Of a stretch of DNA of 64,000 bases, positions 33,801-42,122 are shown piece by piece. Under the pieces are notes generated by a model. It saw only the letters and a program-made list of their open reading frames with translations. It ran no database searches and was not told where the DNA came from. Position numbers and translations under genes: made by a program. The first letter of the stretch is position 1, and every line of letters begins with the position of its first letter. Source of the stretch: Bradyrhizobium rifense (GTDB lineage Bacteria; Pseudomonadota; Alphaproteobacteria; Rhizobiales; Xanthobacteraceae); NCBI RefSeq assembly GCF_008123425.1, contig NZ_VSSS01000032.1, positions 186,001 to 250,000 of the forward strand. The letters are read 5' to 3'.

Positions 33801-35462
33801 GGTCTGCTTCGCGCCGTTTGCGCTGACGATCATCTCCTGCGTCTTAACGCCGGCCGCGTACAGGATCGTGTCGCTGCTCGAATCGACGTTGACGAGCGAT
33901 TTGCTGGTGATGACGCCGTTAGAGAAGTTCGACGTCTGCGTTCCCGTCTGCGTGCCGGACGCGTCGAAGAACTTCGTCTCGCTCCAGCTCGACGTGGACG
34001 TCGTGACCGAGAACGAGTAGCCGCCCTGGATCGCCGCGAGCGCGTTTCCGTAATGCGAGATGATATAGTTCATCGTCGACACGGAGGCGACGGCAAGCAC
34101 GTGGGTGTCCGTCAGCGTGATCGAATGCAGGGTGGTGGATGCGGAGAGATCGGCAAGCTCCGCGACGATCGTGGCGGCGGTGCCGGTGACGTCGGTGGCC
34201 TGGGCTGGATTCGAGGGTGCGCGGGCCACGCCGTCGATCTCGATGATGATGGGATGATCGCTCACGGGAATCGTGAACGAGCTCACATTGGTGAAGGTCT
34301 CGATCGGGTCGGTTCCGCCGGTCGGATCGTAGACCTTGATGGACTGGTGCACGCCGTCGAGCTGAACCGTGACGGTCTGGCTCGGATTGCTGATCTCGGT
34401 GTTCGTTTTGGGATCCCAGACCTTCGGCTCGGCCCAGACGACCAGATCGTAGGCGCCGTTGCTCTTGCCGAGCACCATGCTGTTGCCGGAGTCCGGCATG
34501 TTGCTGAGCGTATAGCTCAGCGGGCTGGTCGGCTGACCGCTGCCGGTTCCGTCGTCGTTGAGGATCGTCGTGAGATTGTGGACCGCGGTCGCGGCGAGCT
34601 TCGGGGTACCGTCGTCGTAGAACAGCCCGAAATGGCTCTGCGCATTGGTATCGCTGCTGGACGAGTTGCGGTCGAGCAGTTCGTAGAGATAGGTCGTGCC
34701 GACGCCGTCCTTGAAAGCGTCCATCAAGGTGTTGAGGATCGATTTTGCCTGAACCGACTCGTTCACACCGAGATACGGCGTGCTGCTCAACGTGGTGTAG
34801 CCGGTTTCCGTGATGACCGAGGGATCGCCGGGAGACACCGAGCTCGCGAGATTCAACGCTGACGCCAGCGCGGCGGCCGGCGTAGTGCCGGTGCTGACAT
34901 AGGCGTGGGAGTTGGCGTAGTCCGAGGACGAGCCGAGATTGCCGAGCTTGGCGAAATCGCTGGGATCGTCGTAGCCGAGGGTCAGATTGTAGACCGGAAG
35001 CTTCGAAAGATTCGCATCGGCCTTGATCGCGGTGTAGAGCGCCTGCTGAAATTGCGCGGCCGCTTCGATCGTCGAGCTGCCGTTGTAGCTGAAGGCCTGG
35101 AGATTGGCCTCGTTCAAGCCTTCGAGCGCGATGATGCTGCCCGGGTGTGCCGCCTGGAACGCGTCGAGCGCGGCGACATATTGCTGCAGGCCGGCTGCGC
35201 CCGTCGCCGGGATCGACGATGAGACGCCGAGATCGAACTTGTATCCATCGTTCGCCAGACCGTCGAGCACCGGCTGTGCTGCCGGAATGTTCGTCAAACT
35301 GTCACGAAGCGTAGTGACGCCGAGATATTTCAGGTCGGCTTCGACGAGTGCGAGATTGTTGTAACTACCCCACGCATATGAGACGTGCGTGTTGACGCCG
35401 ATTGAACTTGTGAACGCGCTTGCCGAGAGAACAGTTTGATCGCTGCTGGTGATGGTCGCCAT
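30849..35462 (-). CDS. giant secreted glycosidase-like protein with tandem repeats and RTX-like C-terminus
   Basis: 1,537 residues with no N-terminal signal peptide. Residues 1-310 look like a clan GH-A (beta/alpha)8 glycoside hydrolase: Asn-Glu (N117-E118) in ALEGLNEAN as acid/base, His186 in NSHAY and Glu219 in VITETGY as nucleophile. A beta-rich region follows (to about 460), then about 160-residue tandem repeats full of ADGT/YN-TG motifs, resembling YD-type repeats. Near the end GSAGNDTFAAAG and GGGNDTVNGF are RTX-like nonapeptides, and the terminus TILLKNVVAANVTSSDFLFV has the hydrophobic aliphatic end of type I secretion substrates. Probable role: exported glycanase or adhesin acting on the polymer. 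No type I transporter is in the window. Confidence 0.85.
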   Translation of the reverse strand: MATITSSDQTVLSASAFTSSIGVNTHVSYAWGSYNNLALVEADLKYLGVTTLRDSLTNIPAAQPVLDGLANDGYKFDLGVSSSIPATGAAGLQQYVAALDAFQAAHPGSIIALEGLNEANLQAFSYNGSSTIEAAAQFQQALYTAIKADANLSKLPVYNLTLGYDDPSDFAKLGNLGSSSDYANSHAYVSTGTTPAAALASALNLASSVSPGDPSVITETGYTTLSSTPYLGVNESVQAKSILNTLMDAFKDGVGTTYLYELLDRNSSSSDTNAQSHFGLFYDDGTPKLAATAVHNLTTILNDDGTGSGQPTSPLSYTLSNMPDSGNSMVLGKSNGAYDLVVWAEPKVWDPKTNTEISNPSQTVTVQLDGVHQSIKVYDPTGGTDPIETFTNVSSFTIPVSDHPIIIEIDGVARAPSNPAQATDVTGTAATIVAELADLSASTTLHSITLTDTHVLAVASVSTMNYIISHYGNALAAIQGGYSFSVTTSTSSWSETKFFDASGTQTGTQTSNFSNGVITSKSLVNVDSSSDTILYAAGVKTQEMIVSANGAKQTINYNSDGSISSETVVGSDKTVTTTVYANGLKSKIYVTNADGTHTNTFYGITGQAYATQVLTTKADGTVTSITDLHADGTTQYTKVVNADGSSITGLYNAAGQQTSEVRNYADGSSLTTNYNTSGVVTQTIAKAANGATTTTNLSAGLQTSIYITSADGTKETKLFTAGVIASDLIQKTDGSSTTTVYANGVKSKVYVTNADGTHTNTFYNVTGQAYTTQIQTTKADGTVTALTQLHADGTTQYTKVLNADGSTTTGLYNTAGQKTSVVQNYTDGSSLTTNYTAAGTTTQTIAKAANGATTTTNLSGAGLQASIYIVGADGTKETKLFAAGVITSDLVQKTDGSSSMTVYASGVKSKVYVTNANGTHTNTFYNVTGQPYTTQIQTTKADGTVTAFTNLHADGTTQYTKVLNGDGSTTTGLYNSAGQKITEVRNYADSSSVTTTFNTSGVVTQTVAKATNGTTTTTNLSAGVQTSIIIASADGTKETKLYTAGVIASDLVQKTDGSSTMTTFANGVKSKVYATNADGTHTNTFYNITGQAYTTEIQNTKADGTITAITDLHADGTLQYTKVANADGSTTTDQYDSTGHKTTEIVNHADGSTLTSTYNAAGAVTQTVAKADGDSTTTNFSSGVKTSVYITNADGSKESDLYTAGHLTSALIQKTDGSSSTTVYSNDIKTATYETHADGTHTNTAYNVTGKAYTTEIQQSKADGTVTSITDLHADGTLQYTKAVNSDGSITTDLYDSTGHKTTEVQNYTDGSTLSSTYDTTGSVTQTVAKASGNTTTTNFSSGVKTSVYVTNADGSKDTQTYSTGKIASDYVQNTDGSNATTVYTDGVKAKMYVNNADGSHDNFYFNATNTEHDSYNTAGNLAYVDILNSDGTHNASAKVAGISLAGSAGNDTFAAAGVGSTTISFGGGNDTVNGFHAGSATGHDTVAIAKLMATDYTQLQLSQSGADTVIHVTANDTILLKNVVAANVTSSDFLFV
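31200..33740 (-). repeat. in-frame tandem repeats of about 480-486 bp
   Basis: Within the giant gene, the block encoding NADGTHTNTFY recurs with anchors (GTGTTGGTGTG on the plus strand) at 33664, 33181, 32695, 32212 and 31732, spacings 483, 486, 483 and 480 bp, i.e. 160-162 residues. A sixth, degenerate copy (NADGSHDNFYF) follows. Each unit carries several shorter ADGT...YN-x-TG sub-repeats. Such arrays can expand or contract by recombination. Confidence 0.9.
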
Positions 35463-35699
35463 GATTTACTCTGGTGATGCCCGCTATGTTGCTTCATGCG
35501 TAGCGGCAGAGTTTGTCAGTGACGTTAGAAAGAAGGCTAAAGATGTAGGTATCCGCGGCCTTTTCGCGGAACGAACTGCAAGTATTTTCAGCACATTGCG
35601 CGACACTGCTTGTTCCTCACAGGAACTGGCCGCGATTGCCTAATTACGATTCACAATTGGCCCGTTGTTCTACGGAATGTTCCATGACAGCCACGTGAA

Positions 35700-35715
35700 T
35701 CGTTTGCGCAAACGA
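35700..35715. promoter_or_regulatory. 16-bp perfect palindrome TCGTTTGCGCAAACGA, candidate operator
   Basis: A gapless 16-bp palindrome with a central GC step, of the form bound by LacI-type regulators. It lies about 240 bp upstream of the giant gene and 17 bp past the stop of the glycosyltransferase, so it could control the former or help end the latter. No regulator gene of this type is visible. The 270-bp gap 35463-35732 shows no gene. Confidence 0.4.
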
Positions 35716-35732
35716 AAATGATTCGTCGCGCG

Positions 35733-36884
35733 CTAATGCGCGGACGCGGTGTTCGACGGTGACGCGCCAGGCAATTGATACTCGGTTCGCCACCCGAGTC
35801 GCTGTGCGTCGCCGTCGGCGATGGCTTCGAGCAGCGGACGCAACGCCTTTCTGGCACCATTAAGACTGCGGTAAGCCAGGATTGCCTCGATCGCGAGCAG
35901 GCCGAGGTAGCTCGTTCGGTTGATACGATAGACAATCGGGGAGGTTGTATACCGTTTCTCAATCAAGATCCGGTTCCGGCAGGCATAATAGAGTCGCCAC
36001 GCCGGTGCGTCGGGGCTGACGAGCGCGCTGCGTGCGCTGGCGCTCGGCTTCTTGTCCCAGGATTCTTCCGCGTCGTTGATGCAGCCGACATCCGTCAGAT
36101 AGATGGCAATGCCTGCGTCCATCAGGCGCAGCGAGTAGTCGTGGTCGTCACTATAAAGGACGAACTCCTTGTTCGGAGGCGAGACCTTCCGGACAGCGCC
36201 AATCGGCAGCAGGAGTCCGCCATAGGGAGCGGTCTCGATCCGGCGCAGATGAAACTCCCCGTGATTCTCCGGATCTCGCCGCGCGGATCGCGCCAACCGT
36301 CGCCATAGTTTTGACGGAAGCGAGGCGAGATGAAAGTTCAGGAACGAGTTGGCGCGGATGGCCACGGCGTTCTGATCGGCGAGCAACGTCGGATAGATGC
36401 CCCGATGCCTGCGCAATGCGCACAGCCCGATATCGTCCGTCGCGCCGAGCGCCGTATGCAGTGCGAGCAAGCGGTCCAGGAAACCGTCTTCGCCGACATT
36501 ATCGTCGTCCAGAATGAGGACGAACCCCAAATCGTCTTCGAGCCGCTGGGCAGCGGTGATGCCGGCGTGAAAGCCGCCGGCCGATCCCAGATTTGAATCG
36601 AGCCTGATGACGTCGACGGGAGATATGGTTGCGAAATCGTCAACCGTCACGGGTCGGTTGCATCCATTGTCGACCACGATCACGCGTTTGACCGCGGGGC
36701 TGGCCTGAACGGCGGCAACGGTCCGCCGCACCAGCTGCTCGCGTCGCCCGTAAGTCACGATGACACATGCGACCGAGCGCCCTGCTTCGGTCGAGCGATT
36801 GAGGACGATCGGTGGCTTCGATTCGAGGGGAGCGTTCGACAATTTACTCTCGCTTGGCGTTAAGTCGTTCCATTCGGGCGACAT
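35733..36884 (-). CDS. family 2 glycosyltransferase (rhamnosyl/galactofuranosyl-type)
   Basis: 383 residues with a GT-A fold: SVACVIVTYGRREQLVRRTV, RVIVVDNGC, LDSNLGSAGGFHAGI, and the metal-binding FVLILDDDNVG. SNLGSAGGFHAGI-LDDD is characteristic of GlfT2/rhamnosyltransferase-like GT2 enzymes; the FVLYSDDHDYSLRLMDAG block is an acceptor-side motif. With dTDP-rhamnose made by the locus, a rhamnosyltransferase role is attractive but unproven. Cytoplasmic or membrane-associated. It diverges from the exported glycosidase. Confidence 0.88.
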   Translation of the reverse strand: MSPEWNDLTPSESKLSNAPLESKPPIVLNRSTEAGRSVACVIVTYGRREQLVRRTVAAVQASPAVKRVIVVDNGCNRPVTVDDFATISPVDVIRLDSNLGSAGGFHAGITAAQRLEDDLGFVLILDDDNVGEDGFLDRLLALHTALGATDDIGLCALRRHRGIYPTLLADQNAVAIRANSFLNFHLASLPSKLWRRLARSARRDPENHGEFHLRRIETAPYGGLLLPIGAVRKVSPPNKEFVLYSDDHDYSLRLMDAGIAIYLTDVGCINDAEESWDKKPSASARSALVSPDAPAWRLYYACRNRILIEKRYTTSPIVYRINRTSYLGLLAIEAILAYRSLNGARKALRPLLEAIADGDAQRLGWRTEYQLPGASPSNTASAH

Positions 36885-37088
36885 TATAGATACTCAGTCG
36901 AATTGGAACGGCAATTTCTCCGGCAAATTTTGCCACAAAAGCGTGCAAACGTGTTGTTCGCTCCGACAGCGGCTGCGCTTTGCCGGTGAGAGCCTATTGT
37001 GATCATATTGTGAAGGTCGGTCGCGCAGATGCAGGTGATGATGGATCGGAAACGGATGCATGCAGTTTCTCGGGCGCACGGAGGCGCA

Positions 37089-38189
37089 ATGTTCCTGGCA
37101 ATGAAGAGAGTGTTTTTGTCCGCGCTGTTGCTGGCACTCGGTCTGGTGGCATCCGTCGGGCATGCCAGTGCGGGTCCGCTCACTTGGGGGGTCGACGGCC
37201 CCGACGCACGGCGCACAGACCTGAAGGCGGTCTTCGAGGTCATGCGAGCCCGCGGCCTCACGCAGTACAGGGTCGGTGCAAATCTCGCGCGGGACACTGA
37301 TCCCTACGAGGTCCAGATGTACCGGGACATGATTGCGCTGGCCAAGACCTATGGCATCACGCTCAAGCCGATATTGGCGACCCCGTTTGCCTGGGGCGAT
37401 CGCACCGATGGCGGCAAGTATCCGGCTGGCGACTGGAATGCGCTGTATCAGCAGGCCTATTCGAGAACTTACACCTTCGTGATCAATTTTAAGGATCAGA
37501 TCAACGACTGGGAGATGGGCAACGAGATCAACCTTCTGGCGCTGGATTCGGGCGGCAAGAAGCTCTACGGCCACGGCTGGACCGCCGAGGAATTCGACAT
37601 GCCGGTCATGAACGACTGGGTCGCGATCCTCAAGGGCATGTCGGATGCGATCGACAAGATCAATCGTGAACACGGGACGCATTTGCGACGCGTGCTCAAC
37701 ACCACCTCGACGATGTTCGGCTTCCTCGACTTCATGGCGTCGAAGGGCGTTGGATTCGATGTCATCTCCTATCACTACTATGAGGTCCTGAATCAGAATC
37801 CGAACCGCGCGTGGGGCGGCAGCAGGCAGTCCTACAATCTGTTCAAGAAGCTCGCGACGTACGGCAAGCCGGTCGTCTTCAATGAAGTCAATTGCGCGGA
37901 GATCTACAAGCCGGCTTACGAGAACGAAGCCGGCAAGCCTCTCACCGAGGCGTGCTACAAGAGCCTGCACGCCACTTTGAGCTTCATCGCCAATCAGGTC
38001 GATGCCGACATCGAGAGCGTGCTGATCTATGAGTTATTTGACGAGCCGAAGAAGGCCCCGCCGGAAAACCGCTTCGGCCTGATGTATGACCTCAAAACAC
38101 CGAAGGTGCCACTCTACATGCTATCGCGCTTTGCCGGAAAGGAACTCGCGCCGCACGAGGCGGAGGAGCTGACCAAGCGGGGCATGTAG
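37089..38189 (+). CDS. exported clan GH-A glycoside hydrolase-like protein
   Basis: 366 residues with a signal peptide (KRVFLSALLLALGLVASVGH, cleaved near HASA). A (beta/alpha)8 hydrolase pattern: WGVDG and YRVGANLARDTDP early, catalytic Asn-Glu (N145-E146) in DWEMGNEINLL, ISYHYYEVL, and the second catalytic Glu266 in PVVFNEVNCAE. Its length fits a single-domain GH5/GH39-like enzyme; exact family is open. ATG 37089 has GGAGG 4 bp upstream; Met at 37101 is an alternative. In EPS loci such enzymes trim or degrade misplaced polymer in the periplasm. It is distantly related in fold to the head of the giant protein. Confidence 0.85.
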   Translation: MFLAMKRVFLSALLLALGLVASVGHASAGPLTWGVDGPDARRTDLKAVFEVMRARGLTQYRVGANLARDTDPYEVQMYRDMIALAKTYGITLKPILATPFAWGDRTDGGKYPAGDWNALYQQAYSRTYTFVINFKDQINDWEMGNEINLLALDSGGKKLYGHGWTAEEFDMPVMNDWVAILKGMSDAIDKINREHGTHLRRVLNTTSTMFGFLDFMASKGVGFDVISYHYYEVLNQNPNRAWGGSRQSYNLFKKLATYGKPVVFNEVNCAEIYKPAYENEAGKPLTEACYKSLHATLSFIANQVDADIESVLIYELFDEPKKAPPENRFGLMYDLKTPKVPLYMLSRFAGKELAPHEAEELTKRGM

Positions 38190-38209
38190 GCGCGGCACGT
38201 GCCGCGCCT
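38188..38209. terminator. 22-bp palindrome between convergent genes
   Basis: AGGCGCGGCAC / GTGCCGCGCCT, 11-bp arms with no spacer, starting at the stop codon of the glycosidase and 16 bp from the stop of the convergent gene. Position suggests a bidirectional transcript end. Confidence 0.6.
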
Positions 38210-38224
38210 GCGGCAACATTCGGC

Positions 38225-38971
38225 CTAGATCCAGAGCCACGGACAAACGGTGTCCAGTGCGACCCGGATGTAGAACTTCCAGATGTTGTCGGTTGCATAT
38301 CCCTTGTTGTCGAGGCCGCGGATGCCGCTGACGAGCGGCACCGTTCGGAACCGTGGAATGAATTTCGACGTTTTCGGCGCGGCCTCGAAATCGTCACGCA
38401 GCGCCTTTTCGGGGAACGCGGCGGCGGACGTCTCCTCGTAGAGCTTGCACTTGCCCTGGAGGTATTGGCGATAGCCGGCTTTGGTCCACGCCATCATGTA
38501 CATGTCGACCACCCTTTTGGGGTAGTTCCGCATGTTGACGTAGAAAGCGAACCCTTTCGGGGTCTTCTGGATCAGCTTGGCAAGATTCAGGACGATGTAG
38601 CGGCCGGTCATCTTCCAGATCGGGGTGTCGGCATCGCAATCCCTGATGAAGCGCGAATTCGCCATCGCGTGATCGAGCAGGAACAGCTCGCCGTAGCCGC
38701 GGCCGTACATCTGAGGATAGTCGAGCCCCGCAAAGGAAATAAACTCGATCTTGTCGACGATGTTCAACTGCTCGGCGATGGCCTTGAGACTGGTCAGGTC
38801 GGATTCCGAGTTCTCGACGAAGACAATCTGGTCGATGCACTGGCCGACCAGCCGGCCGTAGAACCAGAGCGCGTCTTCATAGTCCTTGCGGCGGAGGGCG
38901 GGATCCTTCCGCCCAAGGCTTCGCACGTCGGCTTTCGGCGTGATGGTCGCCGTCAAAATCAGAATATTCAT
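38225..38971 (-). CDS. putative glycosyltransferase-like polysaccharide biosynthesis protein
   Basis: 248 residues; ATG 38971 has AAAGGA 3 bp upstream. Begins MNILILTATITPKADVRSLG and runs RRKDYEDALWFYG, QIVFVENSESDL, a YGRGYGELFLLDHAM segment and IWKMTGRYIVLNLAKLI. This layout (N-terminal ILILT-TITP, central ENS, GRGYGE, K-TGRY) recurs in uncharacterised glycosyltransferase-like proteins of capsule and O-antigen clusters. No membrane segment. It ends the minus-strand run starting at the export lipoprotein. Confidence 0.6.
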   Translation of the reverse strand: MNILILTATITPKADVRSLGRKDPALRRKDYEDALWFYGRLVGQCIDQIVFVENSESDLTSLKAIAEQLNIVDKIEFISFAGLDYPQMYGRGYGELFLLDHAMANSRFIRDCDADTPIWKMTGRYIVLNLAKLIQKTPKGFAFYVNMRNYPKRVVDMYMMAWTKAGYRQYLQGKCKLYEETSAAAFPEKALRDDFEAAPKTSKFIPRFRTVPLVSGIRGLDNKGYATDNIWKFYIRVALDTVCPWLWI

Positions 38972-39015
38972 GGGTCCTTTCGATGTCATCTCATCAATCC
39001 CTCGCGGCGGCATGG

Positions 39016-40458
39016 CTAGGTGGCAGCGACGCGCTCCTTGTTGAGTTCGAGATCGCGCAGGCCGAGCAGGCTTCGTGCCAGTTGGCGATGAAACAGCAGG
39101 TAGCTGATCGCGATCGTCAGGACGTATGCGGTCGTGCCAAGCATCCAGGCCGACTTCGGCGTGGCGGCCATCTCCATGACGCGATTTGCGGCAACGAGGC
39201 CGAGCATCGTGGCGACCGTTGCGGGCGCAAGCGCCTTGACCAGATCAAGCACCGGCAGCTTGGTTTCCCACGAGGTGATCAGCATTGTGGCGACGGACAC
39301 GATGAGCGTCACCGCAAGATAGATCTTGATGATCCCGATCAGCCCGAATCTCAGGCCGATGACGAACGCCACGATGGTCGAGATGCTGTTCGCGGTCGAA
39401 ACCCAGAATTGCAGCTGAGCCTTGCCCCGCGACAGCAGCATGGCGCCGCTATAGGCGGTGATCGACTGCGCTGCGCCGGCAATCGACATCAGCCCGACCA
39501 GCGGAATGATGCCGGTCCACTTGGCCGGAAAGAACGCGGTGAAAAGATAGTCTGCGCCGAACGTGAGATAGAGCATGCCGGGAAAGACCACCGCGGCCGT
39601 CAGCGACAGCACACCGCAAATGATCTGGTTGCGCTCCTGCAGCGATCCCTTTGCGGCCTGACGACTGAGTGTCGCCATGAGCACGCCGCTGCCGGGCCAG
39701 GTGATCACCATCAGCGGAAGGATCATGATCTGGTAAGCCAGACCGTACAGACCGACAGCGGCCGCGCCCACGGCACCGCCGATCAGGACGTTGCCGACCG
39801 CGCGACCGGCAAAGTTGAGCAGATTGCTCGCCAGCACCCAACCGCCGAAGGTCAGGATCGAGCGCACGCGGCCCCATTGAAAGTTGAGCTGCACATCCTT
39901 TCGCGCGATGATGGCGAAGGCCGCGGCGCGAACGATCTGCACGACGACATAGTAGGCGACCAGCGACCAGACGCCCCAGCCCAGGAAGGCGCCCAGAACG
40001 CATGTGAGCACCGACACGATGACGGCGATGATCTCGACGCTCGCCACGACCTGGTAGCGCAGATGCCGCTCGAGCACGGCGCGCGGGCCGAGGGCGGCAA
40101 TGGAGAGCACCACCGAAATCGACAGCGTGGCGAGGACGCTTCCCAATCCCTCCATCTCGAGACCGGCGGCGAGAGGCGCGGAGATCACCGCCAGGATCAC
40201 GGCGCAGAGCAAGCCGATGGCGCAGATCAGTGTGATCGCGGCGCCCGCGTCGTTCCGATCGAGCGTCGGCCGCTGCACCATGGCGCTCGACATGCCCAGA
40301 TCGGTCAACAGCGCGATGAATCCGACGAACGGCAGTGAAAAGGTGACCAGGCCGAATTCGGCCGGCGCCGCGAAATACGTCATCATGACGGTCATCGCGA
40401 ACTGCAGGCCGGACTTGAGAACGTTCATGCCGGACATCGACAGCAGATTTTTCAGCAT
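39016..40458 (-). CDS. Wzx-type polysaccharide flippase (MOP superfamily)
   Basis: 480 residues, 12-14 membrane helices. GGAG lies 9 bp before ATG 40458. The first helix (LQFAMTVMMTYFAAPAEFGL) and the GLVTFSLPFVGFIALLTDLGMSSAMVQ segment are those of the LPS O-antigen/colanic acid exporter branch (WzxC-like). It moves lipid-linked repeat units to the periplasmic face for polymerisation. The next gene downstream begins 44 bp later. Confidence 0.9.
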   Translation of the reverse strand: MLKNLLSMSGMNVLKSGLQFAMTVMMTYFAAPAEFGLVTFSLPFVGFIALLTDLGMSSAMVQRPTLDRNDAGAAITLICAIGLLCAVILAVISAPLAAGLEMEGLGSVLATLSISVVLSIAALGPRAVLERHLRYQVVASVEIIAVIVSVLTCVLGAFLGWGVWSLVAYYVVVQIVRAAAFAIIARKDVQLNFQWGRVRSILTFGGWVLASNLLNFAGRAVGNVLIGGAVGAAAVGLYGLAYQIMILPLMVITWPGSGVLMATLSRQAAKGSLQERNQIICGVLSLTAAVVFPGMLYLTFGADYLFTAFFPAKWTGIIPLVGLMSIAGAAQSITAYSGAMLLSRGKAQLQFWVSTANSISTIVAFVIGLRFGLIGIIKIYLAVTLIVSVATMLITSWETKLPVLDLVKALAPATVATMLGLVAANRVMEMAATPKSAWMLGTTAYVLTIAISYLLFHRQLARSLLGLRDLELNKERVAAT

Positions 40459-40640
40459 TACGTCGATCTCCGGGCGCCACGCGATGACGCCCACTCAGGT
40501 TCCATGCGGCCCAGCCCTGCACCCGCGCGTTTATCTCGCACATGCACAACTGGCAAGACAAGCAATCGGGCAGCAGGCATTGCCAAGTTGTTGGGCAGGC
40601 CATTTTTCATTGCGAACAGCATCGCGGCGTCACGCTGTCG

Positions 40641-42053
40641 TTACACATCCGATCGGGATGCGCCGGCAGCCTCGAGGAAGCGCCCCTTCCAGGCGAGGAG
40701 TGCGACGATGGCGGTTGCGACCACGATCTTCGCAACCAGCGCAATCGGCGACGCCGAGGGCACGGCCGAAAATGCGCCGATGAAGGCCGAGCCCGCGACG
40801 GATGCCGCGACCAGCCCCCATCGCGGCGTTGCGCCGAACCGCACCATGGGGCCCGCCGCGAGCACGATGATGATCGCGGTTGCGACGATCGCACCGACCA
40901 GGACATAGGTCGGCGCTCCCGTGATCGCCTGCGTTGGCACCGCGACGGCCAGGACGAGCAGCAATTGGCACAGCGCGACGACGACGAGACGCGTGGCGGA
41001 CTTCGTCAAATGAGGGGCGATCGCGAGCGTGGATTGCAGATGGCAGTGCATGAAATAGAAGCCCGCTGCGGCGGCCGAGGTCTGGAGAAAGCTTGCCAGA
41101 ATGGGCGCCGGAACGAACAATTGTCCCGCGTCCGGCAGAAAGCCGATCAGGCCTCCGAGCATCACCAGCGTGGCGCATATGATAAAATCGAGCAGATGCG
41201 CGACGGCCGCGCGGGAGTCGTCGGCACTGCCGCGCTCGTATTGATGGACGACTTCGGGATAGTTGACGGTGTGGATGGCCGCGACCAGCACTGCAAACGG
41301 CCGCTGCAGCAGGTCGATCGCCATCGAGAAGCCTGCGGTGACCGCTGGAGCGCTCGCACCCAGCGCTGAAACGACGACGAAGCGTATCGAGACCGGGACC
41401 GAGAGGTGGAGCACCGAGGCGCCGGCGGCGAGCATCCCGTAGCGGGCGAAGCCGCTCCAATCCTCCAGCAGGGCCGGACGCGTCACTTTCTGAAGTTTGT
41501 GGGGATGCAGCAGCTGCCCGGCGATCAGGCTGGCGATCTGGGCGCCCAGCATACCGAGCAGCGCCGCGTGCGCCGTGCCGTGGAGCCACGCGCCGGCCGC
41601 CGCGCCGCCCACCATCAGCGTGGCTCTCAGAATGAGGAGAAACGCGGCTGCGCCAAGCCGGTGCGAGACGCGGACAACCATGAAGTGGAGATCCGTCGCG
41701 CCCTGCGCCACGGCCAGTGCAAGGCCGACCAGACCTACGCTTGTGGCGATCGGACTAGCGATCGAAACGGCGAGGCCCCCGATCACCAGAAGCGCGAGCG
41801 CGCTGGCTAGCGCGGCGCCGAACAGGGACGTTCTCAGTCGCGCCGCGTCGTCATGCATGGCGGCGGCCAGGAAGCGCACGCCGGCCAATTGCAGCCATTC
41901 GAACATCAGCACGCTGAGCAGCTGACTGGAAGCGAGCGTGAGCGAGAAATTGGCGTAAGCGAGCGGCGAGAGGATACGGCCGAGCAGAAAGATGAGGATG
42001 ATCGCCGCCGCACTCTGATAGACGACCCCGACAAGCGCGAACAGACGGGTCAT
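40641..42053 (-). CDS. second polysaccharide flippase-like membrane protein
   Basis: 470 residues, 12-14 membrane helices: ALVGVVYQSAAAIILIFLLG, LLSVLMFEWLQLAGVRFLAA and VTAGFSMAIDLLQRPFAVLV fit the oligosaccharide flippase family. It is only weakly like the neighbouring Wzx. It may flip a second substrate or be the true repeat-unit flippase. It lies between Wzx and the GT4 genes on the same strand. Confidence 0.8.
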   Translation of the reverse strand: MTRLFALVGVVYQSAAAIILIFLLGRILSPLAYANFSLTLASSQLLSVLMFEWLQLAGVRFLAAAMHDDAARLRTSLFGAALASALALLVIGGLAVSIASPIATSVGLVGLALAVAQGATDLHFMVVRVSHRLGAAAFLLILRATLMVGGAAAGAWLHGTAHAALLGMLGAQIASLIAGQLLHPHKLQKVTRPALLEDWSGFARYGMLAAGASVLHLSVPVSIRFVVVSALGASAPAVTAGFSMAIDLLQRPFAVLVAAIHTVNYPEVVHQYERGSADDSRAAVAHLLDFIICATLVMLGGLIGFLPDAGQLFVPAPILASFLQTSAAAAGFYFMHCHLQSTLAIAPHLTKSATRLVVVALCQLLLVLAVAVPTQAITGAPTYVLVGAIVATAIIIVLAAGPMVRFGATPRWGLVAASVAGSAFIGAFSAVPSASPIALVAKIVVATAIVALLAWKGRFLEAAGASRSDV

Positions 42054-42122
42054 GGCAGCTTCAGGCTGCGGGCTGAAGCGCAGGACGGAGCGGGCTTGTT
42101 GCGCAAACCGGTCATCCCAGGG

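Noticed and set aside
35449..35643. 64-codon plus-strand ORF
   Set aside because: It starts inside the giant gene's 5' end on the opposite strand and has no ribosome site or motif.
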